Part shown: piece after piece, positions 36,188 through 48,404 of the stretch
Layout of the letters: every line of letters starts with the position of its first letter
Position numbering within the stretch: position 1 is the first letter of the stretch
Origin: Epiperipatus broadwayi
Taxonomy: Eukaryota > Onychophora > Udeonychophora > Euonychophora > Peripatidae
Direction of reading: 5' to 3'
Assembly: GCA_028023455.1 (NCBI GenBank)
Contig: JAQFVV010000064.1
Span: 3,415,710 to 3,479,709 of the forward strand
DNA: 64,000 nt
Translations under genes and position numbers: made by a program
The notes under the pieces: model-generated
What the model was told of the DNA's origin: nothing
The model's database searches: none
The model's input: only the letters and a program-made list of their open reading frames with translations

Positions 36188-36740
36188 TTAACATTTTTTT
36201 TCAAAAAAAGAATTCATAATATAAAGTTTTTCTTTTTCTGCAAACTCCACAAGTCTATGTTCTCTCTCATTTCTATTACCATAACCAAAATTACCTACAG
36301 CACTTTCATCTTTCATTTGTTTACCAATTCTAGCATTAAAGTCTCCCATAACAATTTTAAAATGTTGTTTACTCTGATCAAAAGCCTTTTGTACATCCAT
36401 ATAAAAATGTTCTACTTCATCACTATGGGAACTTGTTAGGGCATAAACCTGAATTATCTGCATTTGGTATCTGCTATTAAGTTGTATAACTAATCTTTTT
36501 ACTCTGTCCAATACATCATCAATCTCCACAATGTTGTTCTTCCACTTTTTATTTATAATGAATCCTACTCCACTTGTAATTCCAATATTTGTGCCTTTGT
36601 AGTAGAATACATATCCACTTTTTAAATCAGTTGTCTCTTCACCTTTTCTTCTAACTTCACAAAATCCAATAATGTCCCATTTAATACAAGACAGTTCTTC
36701 TAATTCTTGCAATCTTCTTTCATTTGAAAGTGATCTACAG
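36188..36740 (-). pseudogene. RTE endonuclease domain
   Basis: The open stretch of about 174 codons contains IIGFCEVRRKG, a SGVGFIINKK segment and the IVMGDFNARIG motif of apurinic/apyrimidinic-type endonucleases. Upstream, a frame in the GTYNC form (near 36735-36755) would start the domain. It would nick target DNA to prime reverse transcription. The C-terminal side runs into a frameshift near 36190. Confidence 0.9.
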
Positions 36741-36870
36741 TTGTAAGTACCTAAATAAAAAACTCATTATCAAATGGCAGCCTGGGTCTGCAATTGAGAT
36801 TCTTAGCACCTTCAGACACCAACCGCTGTCTTGGTTGGTTACTTTACAGCCTCCTGGGAATAAGGGCCAT

Positions 36871-37599
36871 GATTTATTTTTGTCATAATTGTATATATCT
36901 ATTGGAAAAATATTTTCATTTACACAAACATTTATTCTGCCTTATCTGGCAACTGATAAGAAAGACCATGGTGTTTTTTTTTATCTTAAATTTCCTCAGA
37001 TTACAGTATTATAAATCATAAAAACATAAAATTGTAAGATAATTTTATTTATAATTATGATAATTAACAGTTTTCTTAATTATTACCTTACCTATAGAAA
37101 TAAGTAAAATCCCTCTTTATGTAGCTAATTAAGAATCATTGATAATCCTGGGATCTCATTATATTATTATTGTTATTATTAATTATAGCTGTATAAAAAT
37201 GGTAATAGTTGAAAACAAATATATAGTAAAGTGATAGTATAAGTTTATTAATTAATTCACATAAAAGTTGATGATTATAGATGTTTTATTATATTTGTGT
37301 AAGTATTATTGTTAGTCATAGGAATCTCTAGATACTTAATAAAGAGGAGTATCTTGGTATTCTTATGCCATTGAGCAGGTATTTTGGCATTTTTTTTAAT
37401 GTTAAAAGGTTTGTGTTCTTGTCAAATATGATATTTGAGTCTCATATTTGCTAATACAAATTAAAAATAATTTGGAAATAATAAGACTATTAAATTATAC
37501 CTAAAGAAAGTAAAAGTACACCCTAATCTGTGCACTTGTAAAATTTCTAGAGGTTATCATCCTGTTGGCAGGGTACAGCATGTATAAATAAATAACCAA
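36871..37599. other. AT-rich noncoding stretch
   Basis: I see no gene or repeat family. Confidence 0.5.
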
Positions 37600-38240
37600 T
37601 TTTACTTTTTACAATTAAAATTTATTGTATAACATATTCTAGAATATACTATAAAAAAAGAGGTCGTGCATGTAAACTCAGGCATGAAAATTACAGTATA
37701 TATAAATAATTGACTAATCAGTCAAATCTTTCAGATTTGGGATGTATTAAGTTTATAACACATCGTAAACTATCATTCACTTTAAAATCAATCTATCACA
37801 GTATGTTTTTTATGAGAAACTCTCATATTATTTATTTAAATAATCTTTACAATTTCTTTTTACTTTTATCCTGTAAATGACACGATGAAGAAGTAATAAT
37901 TCTCGCCCTTTTTGTAAAGCAGATGATTGAATAGTCTCTTCTCCCTCCCAGTCATTTTGCTATTGGTTTCTATAGCATCCTTTGGTTTTAAAATAGTAAT
38001 TTTATTTTAAAATAAAATTATATTTTATTTTTTTACAATTAAAATTTATTTTATACACTTATACTAGAATATATTATAAAAAATAAATGCACATAAAGGC
38101 TAGGCTATGCATTTAAACTCAGGCATGAAGGTTACAGTGTATATATAAATAACTGAATAATCATTCACTTTGAAATCTTTCAGATCAATGTATCTCACTA
38201 TATATGTTTGTTTGTTTTTTTTTTTTATGAGAAGCCCTCA
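37600..38240 (+). repeat. Direct repeat pair, period about 430 bp
   Basis: Units at about 37600-37835 and 38025-38240 match over roughly 200 bp with drift: the ACAATTAAAATTTATT start, ACTCAGGCATGAA, ACAGT(A/G)TATATAAATAA, CATTCACTTT and TTTTATGAGAA blocks occur in the same order. The 190-bp spacer between them is different. It is either an old tandem duplication or two copies of one interspersed repeat. Confidence 0.7.
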
Positions 38241-38383
38241 AAGTATTTCAAGTCTAACTCATTTGATAAATGAGGTTTTCTTGTGAAATTTATGTGCATT
38301 AAGAAAGATTGGTCTGAAAGAGTTTTACAAAGAGATAATGTAGGATTTGTTACAAGCTTGAAGGTGAGCAATTTATCACATTT

Positions 38384-38413
<30 letters not shown>
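38384..38413 (+). repeat. (CA)n(TA)n microsatellite
   Basis: A CA dinucleotide run of about ten units passes directly into TA repeats. Confidence 0.9.
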
Positions 38414-38414
<1 letters not shown>

Positions 38415-40559
38415 GAGATGAGTATGGAGATTTCCTTGACAAGAGATTGAAGATTCATGGTTCAATGTTATGGCTTTTGTAAACCCAGCTGTCTTTCAGA
38501 AAAATCAGGTTTATTGTCTAAATAATTGATAACAGTGGGGTTTAATGACTATTTGTCTTGCCTTTATAGGATTTATTTAAACTTTTGGGGATTATAAAAA
38601 ATCTCAGTCTGTTTTGGTCCAAATGTCAACTTTTTTAGATGAGTGAAAAATGGGGATCCGTCATTGTAGAGTTACCTTCATTGCAGATTCATGATTTAAA
38701 TAAGCTGTGATTGTTATCATGTGATTATATACATATATATGTATTACTTTCTTTGATGTGGTTTAACTAATTGATTTCTTTAATTAAGGTTTGTAGCAAT
38801 GCTTTTAAATAGATGGATATAAAAGCTTATTCATATTACATATTCGATGTCAGTTCTGATTATAGTATGGAATATATTTTTACTAAACCTACTATACTAC
38901 ATGAAAAAAACTACAATATACATGTATTCCTAGATTCCTTCATCAGCTATCTTGGAGCAGTTGTCAGTAATTTGTGCAAATATTAAAGCTGGTCAACTTA
39001 TATTAATGGCAAACTGATTTGATATCAAAATGTGAATATTTAACACTATAATTTTAATATAAATTCTATAAGAGATTTGTTTTATTAAAAACCTTAATCA
39101 AGAAATCCAACATCAAAGTATATAACAATAGGGGTGCATCTTTTTTTTTTTTTACATAGAGATAGAAATGTAATGATTGGTAATGGAAAATTTGAATATT
39201 TGAAATGAAAATCTGTTGAGTATGGTTTTGCTGACTTTACAGGCAGTTTTATAAAGCAGGCATCAAGCTATGACAGATTTGATGATAAGGTTTCTAATTT
39301 GAACTTACTAAAAACTAAAATAAGTTCATCTTGTTGGTTTGAAGATTATAGTCTACTGATAATAATTTTATTCTTATCAATATAAAGAATGATTTTCAAT
39401 ATTGTAAGTAAAGTTCAAAAAACTTGAGTGTTTTATGAGTTCATAATGAAAAATGCTTATCAGCTTGATGGCATTGATCAGTTTAAACATCTTGAAAGAT
39501 TTTTAACTAAAAAGGCAGATGATAAGGTGTAAGACTGTCTGCAATATGCTGTGGCTTTTAAGCTGGAAGATAAGTTATTTTATAATAATATAAAGTACTT
39601 GAACTAAATTAATTATATATAGTTATTATACCACATGTTTATATGAAAATGGGATGGACCTATTCATAATGGCACTAGAAAAATTTAATTTTTTTTTTCT
39701 AATATTCTGAAAATATGGTACCAAGAATAAACTAATCAATCCATTTTTTGGTTGGCTGAGTGTGATGAAGGTATTGAATCTACAATTGTGAGGATACATC
39801 GACATTGTATTGGGCCTGTTAAATGGATGAATACAAAATCTCTTGAGGGAAGACCTTATGCATGTTATAATGATTAGCCTATGTATTTGACTTTATAAAG
39901 ACATGCAATATTGATTAAATAAATATGTATTGAAGTTTTTCAGGAAAAGCTTATTCTAGAACTGATTAAAATATAGCACCATATAAATAGACTAAAAGAC
40001 TATAAATGGATATATTTATGATTTACAGAATAGTTTGTATAATTATCATAAACCTCATTTTTAAGATATTAGTTTTCTTTGTTTCGCTCACCATTCCTAA
40101 AACTACAACGTCTGCTTTTGAATTTTCCAAAAAACTATTTGGTAACATAATAATCATGTTGTTGATCATCTTTTTTTTTTCTATCCTTTTGACAAAGTCT
40201 AATTGATATTCCAGTTACTTTTCAAATTCATTTGTTTTGATTCTCATTTTTTAATTTTCAAAATGATTCCAGATAAACTAAAAAGATCCCAACTGGAATA
40301 TAGATTCATTAATGATTTTATTAAATTCTTTAATTCTGCTGTTACATGTGCAGATCTGTATAGTACACGATTTGCACTTGTCTAAATAGTGTTAAATCAC
40401 AAACTCTCAAATCCAATTTCTGAAAAAGATACCCACTGCAACCATAGTTAGTCATAAATCTATTTAATGAAGCTCCAATAGCATCTTGAAAATCAAAGAC
40501 AGGTTTACTGTTACATGTGAAAAAAGAAATTTGGACCTCACAAAAAGGCAATTTAGACT
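38414..40559. other. AT-rich stretch, unassigned
   Basis: Near 39448-39600 the plus strand reads as a short protein-like piece (QFKHLERFLTKKADD), which could be a gag remnant, but it is too short to assign. No supported gene. Confidence 0.4.
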
Positions 40560-40960
40560 CCATTATTGGATGTTTGAAGACAATTTTGGTTGAGGATCCT
40601 GAAAAGATATCTTGATTGAATCATGTCTTAAATAGTGAAGTAATATCTATGGTTAATAAATTAAAATAAGTCCTAGAAATTTTTTCCCCGAAAGTTGACT
40701 CCTATCACTTGGGATGGGATGCAAATATTTTATGGACAGCTGTCTTAGTACTAATATATTGTACTTGTGAATATTGTGCTTCTGTCTGGTGAAGAAATGT
40801 TCATGAAGTAAACTGCATGAATAATTGAATATGTTCATAAAAATAATCAAATCATTTATTGCTTGGAAGTTTTTGTGAAGTTTAAGCACCAGAAGGTGCA
40901 ATCTATGGATCTTGAACTCTAAAGTCTCCCACTGCATCAAATTACATAGAACAAATATCA
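40560..40960 (+). pseudogene. Decayed LINE, reverse transcriptase C-terminal region
   Basis: In the plus strand near 40705-40800 the reading LGWDANILWTAVLVLI, then CEYCASVW, follows the conserved W.a....L.....aL.ysaaEYa.PvW segment that lies C-terminal to RT in jockey-like LINEs. Stops interrupt it and the flanks are only faintly readable. No 3' end or target duplication is visible. The family is different from the two other LINEs in the window. Confidence 0.6.
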
Positions 40961-43900
40961 TGAGAAAATATTACATATTCAAATCCATAAAGATGCCTTC
41001 CCATCTTTTCATATGCTCCATAAAATGTAATAGAAGTTTGCTTCACAGATATTACATAAAAGATTATTTGTATGCTACATAAACAAAATTAATAATTCAC
41101 TAAAAGAACACTTGTAAATATATAAAAATGGCAATATTAATTCAATGTACTGAAACATATCATTGCTCAAGTATTAACTTGAGATCTTTTTTTAAGCAGC
41201 AGATTTGCATGTTTGAATAGTGCTTCTATTTATAAATTATAAAGTTATTAAATTTGTTTGAAAACTCAAGGCATTAGTATTTATTTACCTTCAGTCATTG
41301 TTAAATAAATATTTACTTTTATTTGCTAAGAATTAATCAAGTTTAATAGAAACCACAAACATGGAATACTATTTACATCAGTCATCTATTGTAAGCTTGA
41401 GTAATTGATGGGCACTGGATAGCAGTGCCATATTGAAACTGGTTAAAAACCTGTACAATTATAATTTAACTGAGTAAAACTGTGATAAAAATTACTTAAT
41501 TATTTATAAGGCATAGATTCATCAATGAAATTTATTAGCTAATAGTCTGTTACTTAATTATTACAAAATATATTCAGTTATTTTATTTTTATGAATATGC
41601 TGAATTACCCTATGTCTGAGTGTCAAAGTTCATTCTTCAGCCTCGAAAGGCAAGTGATTAAAATTGTCCTATTAATTGTAAATATATTTTAATTTAATAA
41701 AGCAATAAATCATTCTCTTATTAAACATGTCTTTTCTTAAATAATTGCAATTATTCAATAGTCTTCTAAACTGGCAACAGAGAAACATCAAAGAAACGAA
41801 ACTGTTAATAAAAAGCATTGTTAGAAAGTTAAACCTATATAAATATTGTATAAGAGGCTGAATTGAATTGAACTTCTTAGACATATATTAATTCTAAATC
41901 GTAATTTTATACATTAATTATATATAATTGGTGTAAGATACTATTTTTAAAAATCATTAATTATATTTCTTATTTATAAATTGTATTTTTTATGTTACTT
42001 CCTTCCGCCTTAGTTTAATATATATGTTTCTTTTTGTCAAAAGGTTAAAATAAAATACAGTGTCTATCATTATTTTGCTTAAATAATACATTCAGGGTTA
42101 AAAGGAGAATTTAACTGCATATATATGTAACTCTATTGTTATCTTTTTATTACTCAGTTGATTTTTTTATTCGTTCATTAGAATAGGAGACCAATATTAA
42201 AATAAAACTACTAAAGTTACAACAAATGTTGCAATGAAAAATCTTAATGATAATAGGATAGAAATGGATTGAAATAAGCTTAGGAATCTTCAAATATTTA
42301 GTGTTTAATATTAATCGTAATAAAATCAATTGTTACTACAAATCAGTGCTTCCTGTGGTTACTGGAAATTAGGAAGGATTGTAACCAAAAAGTATAAAAC
42401 CACAAGTAGAACGAGCATTGTAGTTTAACACACATCTGAACACTCCAGTATCCATAGAAGAAATTCATCATCCACTTGATAGACAGAATCTTTCTGAGTT
42501 ATTATTTCAAAGCCATTAAATTTGCTGTTCTTCTGTTTTGTGGAAATGGTAATATTATCATAAAAACTGGATGATGGCTAATTAGAATAAGTTATATAGT
42601 TACATAAACCATCACTTATATTTTTTAAAACAGAATTTTATATTTGCTGCTCACCAAAATAAAGCTATTATAGATATTGATTTTTTATAAATATTTATTA
42701 TGGTTGTGGAACTACTGTAATTCAGCAAACCTCAACATTACTCTGCATGTTGCATCAGAGCTATCTACTATTTCAAGAATTCAGGTTCAATCTATGATGC
42801 AGTTATCTCCAAATAGCACTGCCATTTTCTGAGATAAGCAATTATTTATTATCAATAAAATTTTAAATAAAAAATTCAGATAGAATTAAGTGAATAGTTT
42901 ATTTAAGTAATTCTAAATAAACTGTTGAACAAATTTTGAAGTCAATTCTGAGAAAGTATTGCACAGTTGCATCATTGTAATGGATTATACTTACCAGTTC
43001 AGTTTACAATCATCACGTTTGTAACATGCTGTTATATATGTGTGCTATCTTTAATTGGAAAATTAATTAATAATTGTTCTAACATTTATTATTTCTAAAT
43101 ATGGATTTAATGAAATTTAATTAAAATCTAAGACTTCATTATTTTTTTTGGAGGGGCGTTAAGTTCTTTGTGTTAATAACGTTATTGCTAAATATTTTTT
43201 TTTGTTTATAAAGTTTATATTTTATTTTTAAGATTAATTTTATTATTAGCATATATACTTTTAACAAAATTTCTTTCAAAAATTTGGTTTGAATGTTTTT
43301 CCCTTTAAAAAATATAACAAGTGAAAAAAAAATAACAGTTTAATGTAAATATTACACCCTTCTTACAAAATAAATATTTAGTAATTAGGGGGAAAATTGA
43401 AACTCATATTCCAAATTTTTTGACCAGCATATGATTATAATCACAGCAAAAATTTCAATAAGTCCCAAAACATGAAGTATGATCATCAGTTAGCCAAGTT
43501 ACAATACCCTTCCCAATACCTACTGCCAGTTTTGTATCTACCTGATAATTATAGTAATTCAGTTTACAAATGCATTCACAGCTAATTGCTATATTCAAAC
43601 AACTTTATTGTGAATTTTAAACTAGAATCCCAGTAGACTTATTGGAGACCTTATGTGAGATTTCAATGTGAAAAGTCCATTTAGCTACAAACGAATAAAA
43701 ATTTGATCTTTTAGAAATTGTTATAAATGTTTAAATATACTTCTGCATTATGCATCAACTTTTTCTATTGCTGATCAAAAAATTTGGTATATGAGTTTAT
43801 TACCACACAAGGATGACAAAAAATGAAAAATATGTACATTAGAAATGTTTAATGCTACAAAATAAAATAGAATTTTTATTGCCTTAAAAGAAAAGTTCAA

Positions 43901-44324
43901 CAAAGGTTTTATATACATTTTTTCTGACTCTCAACATGCATATCTCGAAAGTACTAACTATTTTTTTACTATGCATCAAACATTAAGACATTTATATCAG
44001 CATTCATAGTCAATCTTTTATTTCAAAAATATTTTGAGATAAATGAATAAAGATTCTCATATAAACTCAGATCCTTTTTCAAATGCTTGTTAGTCTTTAA
44101 TTTGTAGAAGCTTTATGAATCTCTTTTTGCACATTTGTGGTAATCAGATTTTTAAGTGTTATTAATATACATTTCAAATTACGTGAAAGTGTTGTAAAAC
44201 ATGCCATATAGTTCAAGTATTTACAAATACAAATATGTAATTACATGTTTCTTTTGTCATATAATTTAAAATTATAAACTGAATTACACAAAACATTCAC
44301 TGATTAAAATGAGGTATTAATGAA
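40961..44324. other. AT-rich stretch with a small repeat fragment
   Basis: At about 41380-41450 there is a fragment (CATCTATTGTAAGCTTGAGTAAT...) of the repeat also seen at 46825 and 55025. A B-box-like CAGGTTCAATCT occurs near 42783. I see no gene. Confidence 0.45.
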
Positions 44325-44477
44325 GCCAATAAACATCACATGACCACTACTTATGCTTGCTTATAACTGTTTTAAAACAGGCAAAACTCACTATATATAT
44401 TGCCACACACAGCAAGCTTGAGTAATCACTGGATTGCTAGAAGGCTTGTGCATAAAATCTCCATCTATTGCCTACTC

Positions 44478-44536
44478 ATCCAACATCCCCAGACTAGTTT
44501 CTGACTTGTGCCTTTCATCAGTAAGGAGCCTTAGAT
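44478..44536 (-). ncRNA. Type I hammerhead ribozyme motif (H1), left arm, core intact
   Basis: Minus strand order: AUCUAA (plus 44531-44536), GGCU-type loop, CCUUA (44522-44526), CUGAUGA (44515-44521), helix II, GAAAC (44497-44501), short helix III closed by UA, GUC (44492-44494), UGGGG (44487-44491), AUG, UUGGAU (44478-44483). Proximal and distal helix I both pair, using G-U wobbles. All core residues are canonical. Helix II is weaker here than in the right arm. Confidence 0.75.
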
Positions 44537-44932
44537 CTGAGAGCACTGTGCCTAGATCTTAGGATCTAATGCAACCTTTTAGCAGTCATCCTTTATCTCT
44601 AATTAACTACAAAACTATGAGTCTTAAATTGCAAACACCTTAATGTTTCCAATTCAAGTTCATCAGCTTATATAGTCATATGGGTCTGAATTCAGTTCAG
44701 TACCCATACATTTTGGTGTCTTTGGTTCATTAATAACCATAGCCACCATTATTCTATTAGTATGGATACTGAACTGAGTTCAGACCCATATGACTATATA
44801 AGCTGATGAGCTTAAATTGGAAATATTAAGGTGTTTTCAATTTAAGACTCATAGTTTTGTAGTTAATTGGAGATAAAAGGTGACTGCTAGAGGGTTGCAT
44901 TAGATCCTAAGATCTAGGTGCCATGCTCTCAA

Positions 44933-44991
44933 ATCCAAGGCTCCTCACTGACAAAGGCCACAAGCCAGAAATTAGTCTGAGGATGTTGGAT
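44933..44991 (+). ncRNA. Type I hammerhead ribozyme motif (H1), right arm
   Basis: Plus strand order: AUCCAA (44933-44938), GGCU, CCUCA (44943-44947), CUGACAA (44948-44954, one change from CUGANGA), a 13-nt helix II with three G-C pairs around CACAA, GAAA (44968-44971), short helix III, GUC (44975-44977), UGAGG (44978-44982), AUG, UUGGAU (44986-44991). The CCUCA/UGAGG pairing differs from CCCCA/UGGGG seen elsewhere by a compensated change. The G8 to A change may impair cleavage. Confidence 0.7.
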
Positions 44992-45494
44992 GAGTAGGCA
45001 CTAGATGGGGATTTTATGCACAAGTCTTCTGGCATCCATTGATTACTCTAGCTTGCTGTGTGTGGCAATACGTATAGTGAGTTTTGCCTGTTTTAAAAAA
45101 GGTGTTAATGAACTTGATTTTTTTTTATCTATTCTATAAATTTGAGTTCAGAACTATAGTAATAATCCAAATGGTATTACTTTTATTTCTTTTATATTTA
45201 AATATAGTCACAATATATTTCTGTTTCCTTAACAATCTAATGTTCCATAACTTTCAATATACTCTTCTATTTCCTGTCTTTTTTATTTTCATTTTAGGCT
45301 TACTGCTTGATACTATATTTATTAGAATTTATTAGCCATGAAATGTAGGTCTTCCTAATCATCAGTTATTGCAACCTGATCATCCATATAATGCAAAAAA
45401 TTTACTATTCTTGCTAGAGCACTTGCTTAGTATGTGAAAATTAAGGGATTGTTACGCTGAACTTCTAAATGTTTCTAATGTATTTTTCTTCTAC

Positions 45495-45615
45495 ATGGTT
45501 TAGAATAGTGGTAGAATGTCACATTCTGAAGCTAAGATCTTTGGATAGAATCCAGTTCTATTATTTCTTGTGCTTGCACATCTTATGAACTATTAAATAA
45601 TAAAGTCATTTGATT
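45495..45615 (+). repeat. tRNA-derived-like repeat (SINE-like), copy 1
   Basis: It shares with 57655-57790 the block AATAGTGGTAGAATGTCACATT (A-box-like), CTGAAGCT, a GATC block, CCAGTTCT and a TATGAACTATTAAATAAT..TTTGATT tail region. The head resembles the TGTAATGGTAGAATG start of tRNAs but does not fold as one. Confidence 0.5.
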
Positions 45616-48404
45616 CTTATTATGTATCCTTCGACTTTTCTGCAAGTTCTTTACAAAGGAAATGAATATTTCTTAAAAGAAATGATAAATCGTATTATAT
45701 TTCAACATTTCCAACCTTTATGAAAACAAACATCATCTAGATATAGACATTTGGAAAAGCCAAATGATGTATGTAAATGGTTGGTAATAATTGTTTTAGC
45801 ATTTTTTTACATTTGTAAAAACAAAAACTTTTGAAGAAAACTGAGATACAGTCGAAAATCAATAGATATATTAAATATGTAATGCAATATTCAGTATTAT
45901 ATTAAAGTTATTAATGCAATTATATCAAGTTAATATCTAAATGGTTATTTTCAGGAAATATGGCACTAGTAAATTGAATTCTATTAATGTAATTATTTAA
46001 CTACTTTAAATTATTTTAAGCCAATAAACAAGTAAAGTAAGTTTTGCCTGTTTTAAATTCTTTTCTTAAATTATCTCCAATTTTTATCCCGTAATCTTCT
46101 AAGTACTTTAAATTCTATTAATTCGTGCTTGATTTTTATTCTAGATGTATTAATTTCATGAAACTTAACAATAAATTTAATTAACATGGGATTGTTTAAT
46201 ATTATTGATTTTTAAAAATCTGATCATCTCTTGTGTTGTGTCTACTATCTGAGGGACAATAAGTAAACAGTTATGAATTAGTAGTATTACTTTAGAATTA
46301 TCTGATTGCAGATGTGAGGTTGTGTGGGTATAATTAATTATTTATGCTGAAAAATTACTATACTGAAATTAAAAACAATTATCAGTATTATGTGGAGAAA
46401 CTCCTCCCTTACAATGCTGATTTTACGCTCTCAGTTCTAACCGCTTCAGCTTCATCTATTTATATAGAAAGTAGGTTGAAGTAAGGAAGGGGTTCCTCTC
46501 TTTCACTTTTGGGTTCTCCTCTTTTTTTCCAAAGAGTAAGCTTGTGGTTAAGACCTGTAGAGGTCCCTACCTTTGTATTTTCAAGCGCACATGCTTGAAG
46601 GTTTATTGCCTTAGTAAATAATACTGATTCAAGTAAAAGATGGAAATCATTTCTAAAGAGAACCAATCTAGAATAAAGATAGTCCAAACTTCAGTTAAGT
46701 TTTATTTTTAATGCTAATATTTGCATTTTTTTTTTAATGTTATAAAGTGCCCCATGATTCTTAACGGAGTTCTAAATTATACCAACAAAACATAACATGT
46801 TTTCTTTGTGCTTAATTTCTTTCTATTCCAGAGTTATCTATTGTAAGCTTGAGTAATTAATTGTCCACAGATGGTATTTCACCCTAATGAAAATTATAGA
46901 CTAGAAATTAGTTTGAGAATATTGATATAATGTTACTATCATGTAATATCCAGTGATTTTTCAAGTTTATAATAGATGGTTCTGGAATAGAGGAAAAAAT
47001 TGTTTTTCAATATTGTAAACTTAAAAGATTTATAAGTATACATGGATGGAAAAGAACACTTCAAAGCTTGATTGTTTTAAAATTGAAATGTGTTTTATTA
47101 ATATTCAACTTAATTATTTTGTAATGTATATCACTTGTTCAGCATCTCACAGTCTAATTGTTGTGAATTGTGGCAGTCATTTTATTCAGGTGATAATCAA
47201 TTCTTTTCAGGAAACCTTTTTGTTAAAAAAAAGAATTTTTTTTTTTATTATTGCTATTAATTTCAGCTAACCTTCAAGTGCAGTTGCTTTTCTTCATTAT
47301 TTGTCTTCAATTAGAGGAACTAAAAATACAAAAGTTAAAATAATATATTCAAATTCACAAAACGTAAAAGCAAATAAAATTCAACAACTTTATATTTAAA
47401 TTCCACTACATATATAAATATTAATATTGATACATAATTCTTATCTTGTTACAATTACTGTTTACACTTCTATCATAAAATGTAACCCCAGTTTAACTTC
47501 ACTTTTATGTTAATGGTATACCTGTTTATCCAAAAATTTCCAGCAGGTGCAAAAAAAGGCAAAAATGACAAGTAGCAGGTCTGAACTATATGAAGAACAG
47601 TCAGAAGTTGCCAACTAATGCTTGAGGATATACCTGTTATATACAAATCCCATATTCAACCCATCTTCACTGATTACCTCTGCTTGAACAATTGAATTTT
47701 AAATTGGCTAATTTTTGAAGGTAAATTGAACAATCCAAATAATAAAAGTATTGATATTCTTGTAAATTTTAAAATGCCATTAAAAGTCATGTTTCTAACA
47801 TTTTAAAAAAATATTAGACTGATTGTTAAGGATATATCAAATGTAAACAATCTTGAGAATATTTCTATCACTGTTCTTTATATGCATCTGTTATTTTTTA
47901 TATTTTATATGATAGTTTATCATTAATAAAAAAATGGCTTGGTAATTTTATGTAATAACTCAATAATTATGTCTTTAGAAAATAAAGTGTATGTTACTTT
48001 ATTTTGAAAGTATCCAGTCTTGAAATGACAATAAGGAAATAAAATGGTTATCACAAAGATTAGTTCTGTAGTCTTTTCATATTCGCCAGCTTCAGTAATG
48101 CATAGTTTAAAATAACATTTTAAAAAAGTAGAAATTTATAAATTTGGTTTTCAAAAATTATATGTATATATTAGTTTATATGAATACTGTACAATCATTT
48201 CTTCTTTCTGTTCATTCATAAATTCTTCGATTTATTACTAAACTGACTTTTACACAATTACAGTAATTTATTTTTTTGTTTATTATTTTTATTAATTTCT
48301 TAATGTATACATTTTTAAAATTATACTATAGATGTATATATATATATATTTAATAATTTTAGTGGGCATATAAATAATTTTGTAGCTTATCAGTATAACC
48401 TATT
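45616..48404. other. AT-rich stretch with repeat fragments
   Basis: A solo H1 terminus (GTTTTGCCTGTTTTAA) occurs near 46039-46056. The fragment at about 46825-46940 combines CTATTGTAAGCTTGAGTAAT with a TAGACTAGAAATTAGTTTGAG piece, a badly decayed hammerhead relative. A GC-richer open piece lies at 46460-46687 on the minus strand with no recognised motif. No gene is supported. Confidence 0.45.

Larger units (their letters stand above)
34090..36870 (-). mobile_element. RTE-type non-LTR retrotransposon, nearly full length, decayed
   Basis: The minus strand shows in order a GC-richer 5' region (36780-36870), an apurinic-type endonuclease, reverse transcriptase and a C-terminal domain, followed by a 3' end shared with the fragment at 59835-60215. 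About 2.8 kb in length, it is close to the usual 3.2 kb of RTE elements. Multiple stops and frameshifts inactivate it, including the stretch 35140-36180 where only short pieces are readable. Confidence 0.9.
44325..45100. mobile_element. Large foldback element H1 with a hammerhead in each arm
   Basis: Two arms of about 340 bp (roughly 44374-44730 and 44760-45097) are inverted copies. From the centre outward each has a TATATAAGCTGATGAGCTTAA-type segment, GTTTTGTAGTTAA, AGATCCTAAGATCTAGG, the hammerhead, a GGCACTAGAT-type segment, and a terminal TATAGTGAGTTTTGCCTG. A TAAACATCACATGACCAC flank precedes the left arm. The arms are similar but not identical, and each ribozyme points outward. No protein is encoded. 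This is the longest H1 copy and defines the family. Confidence 0.9.

Noticed and set aside
38895-38950. CUGAUGA with a GGAAUC...GGAAUAC stretch on the minus strand
   Set aside because: No GAAA box and no convincing helix I; at best a remnant.
39448-39600. Possible gag-like peptide (QFKHLERFLTKK)
   Set aside because: Too short and without a zinc knuckle or flanking pol domains.
43440-43495. CUGAUGA followed by CAU/AUG hairpin and UUUUGGGAC on the minus strand
   Set aside because: The second core box is absent, so it does not meet the hammerhead pattern.
46460-46687. 75-codon minus-strand frame with basic and acidic residues
   Set aside because: Somewhat protein-like but no motif, and no splice or transcript signal was convincing.
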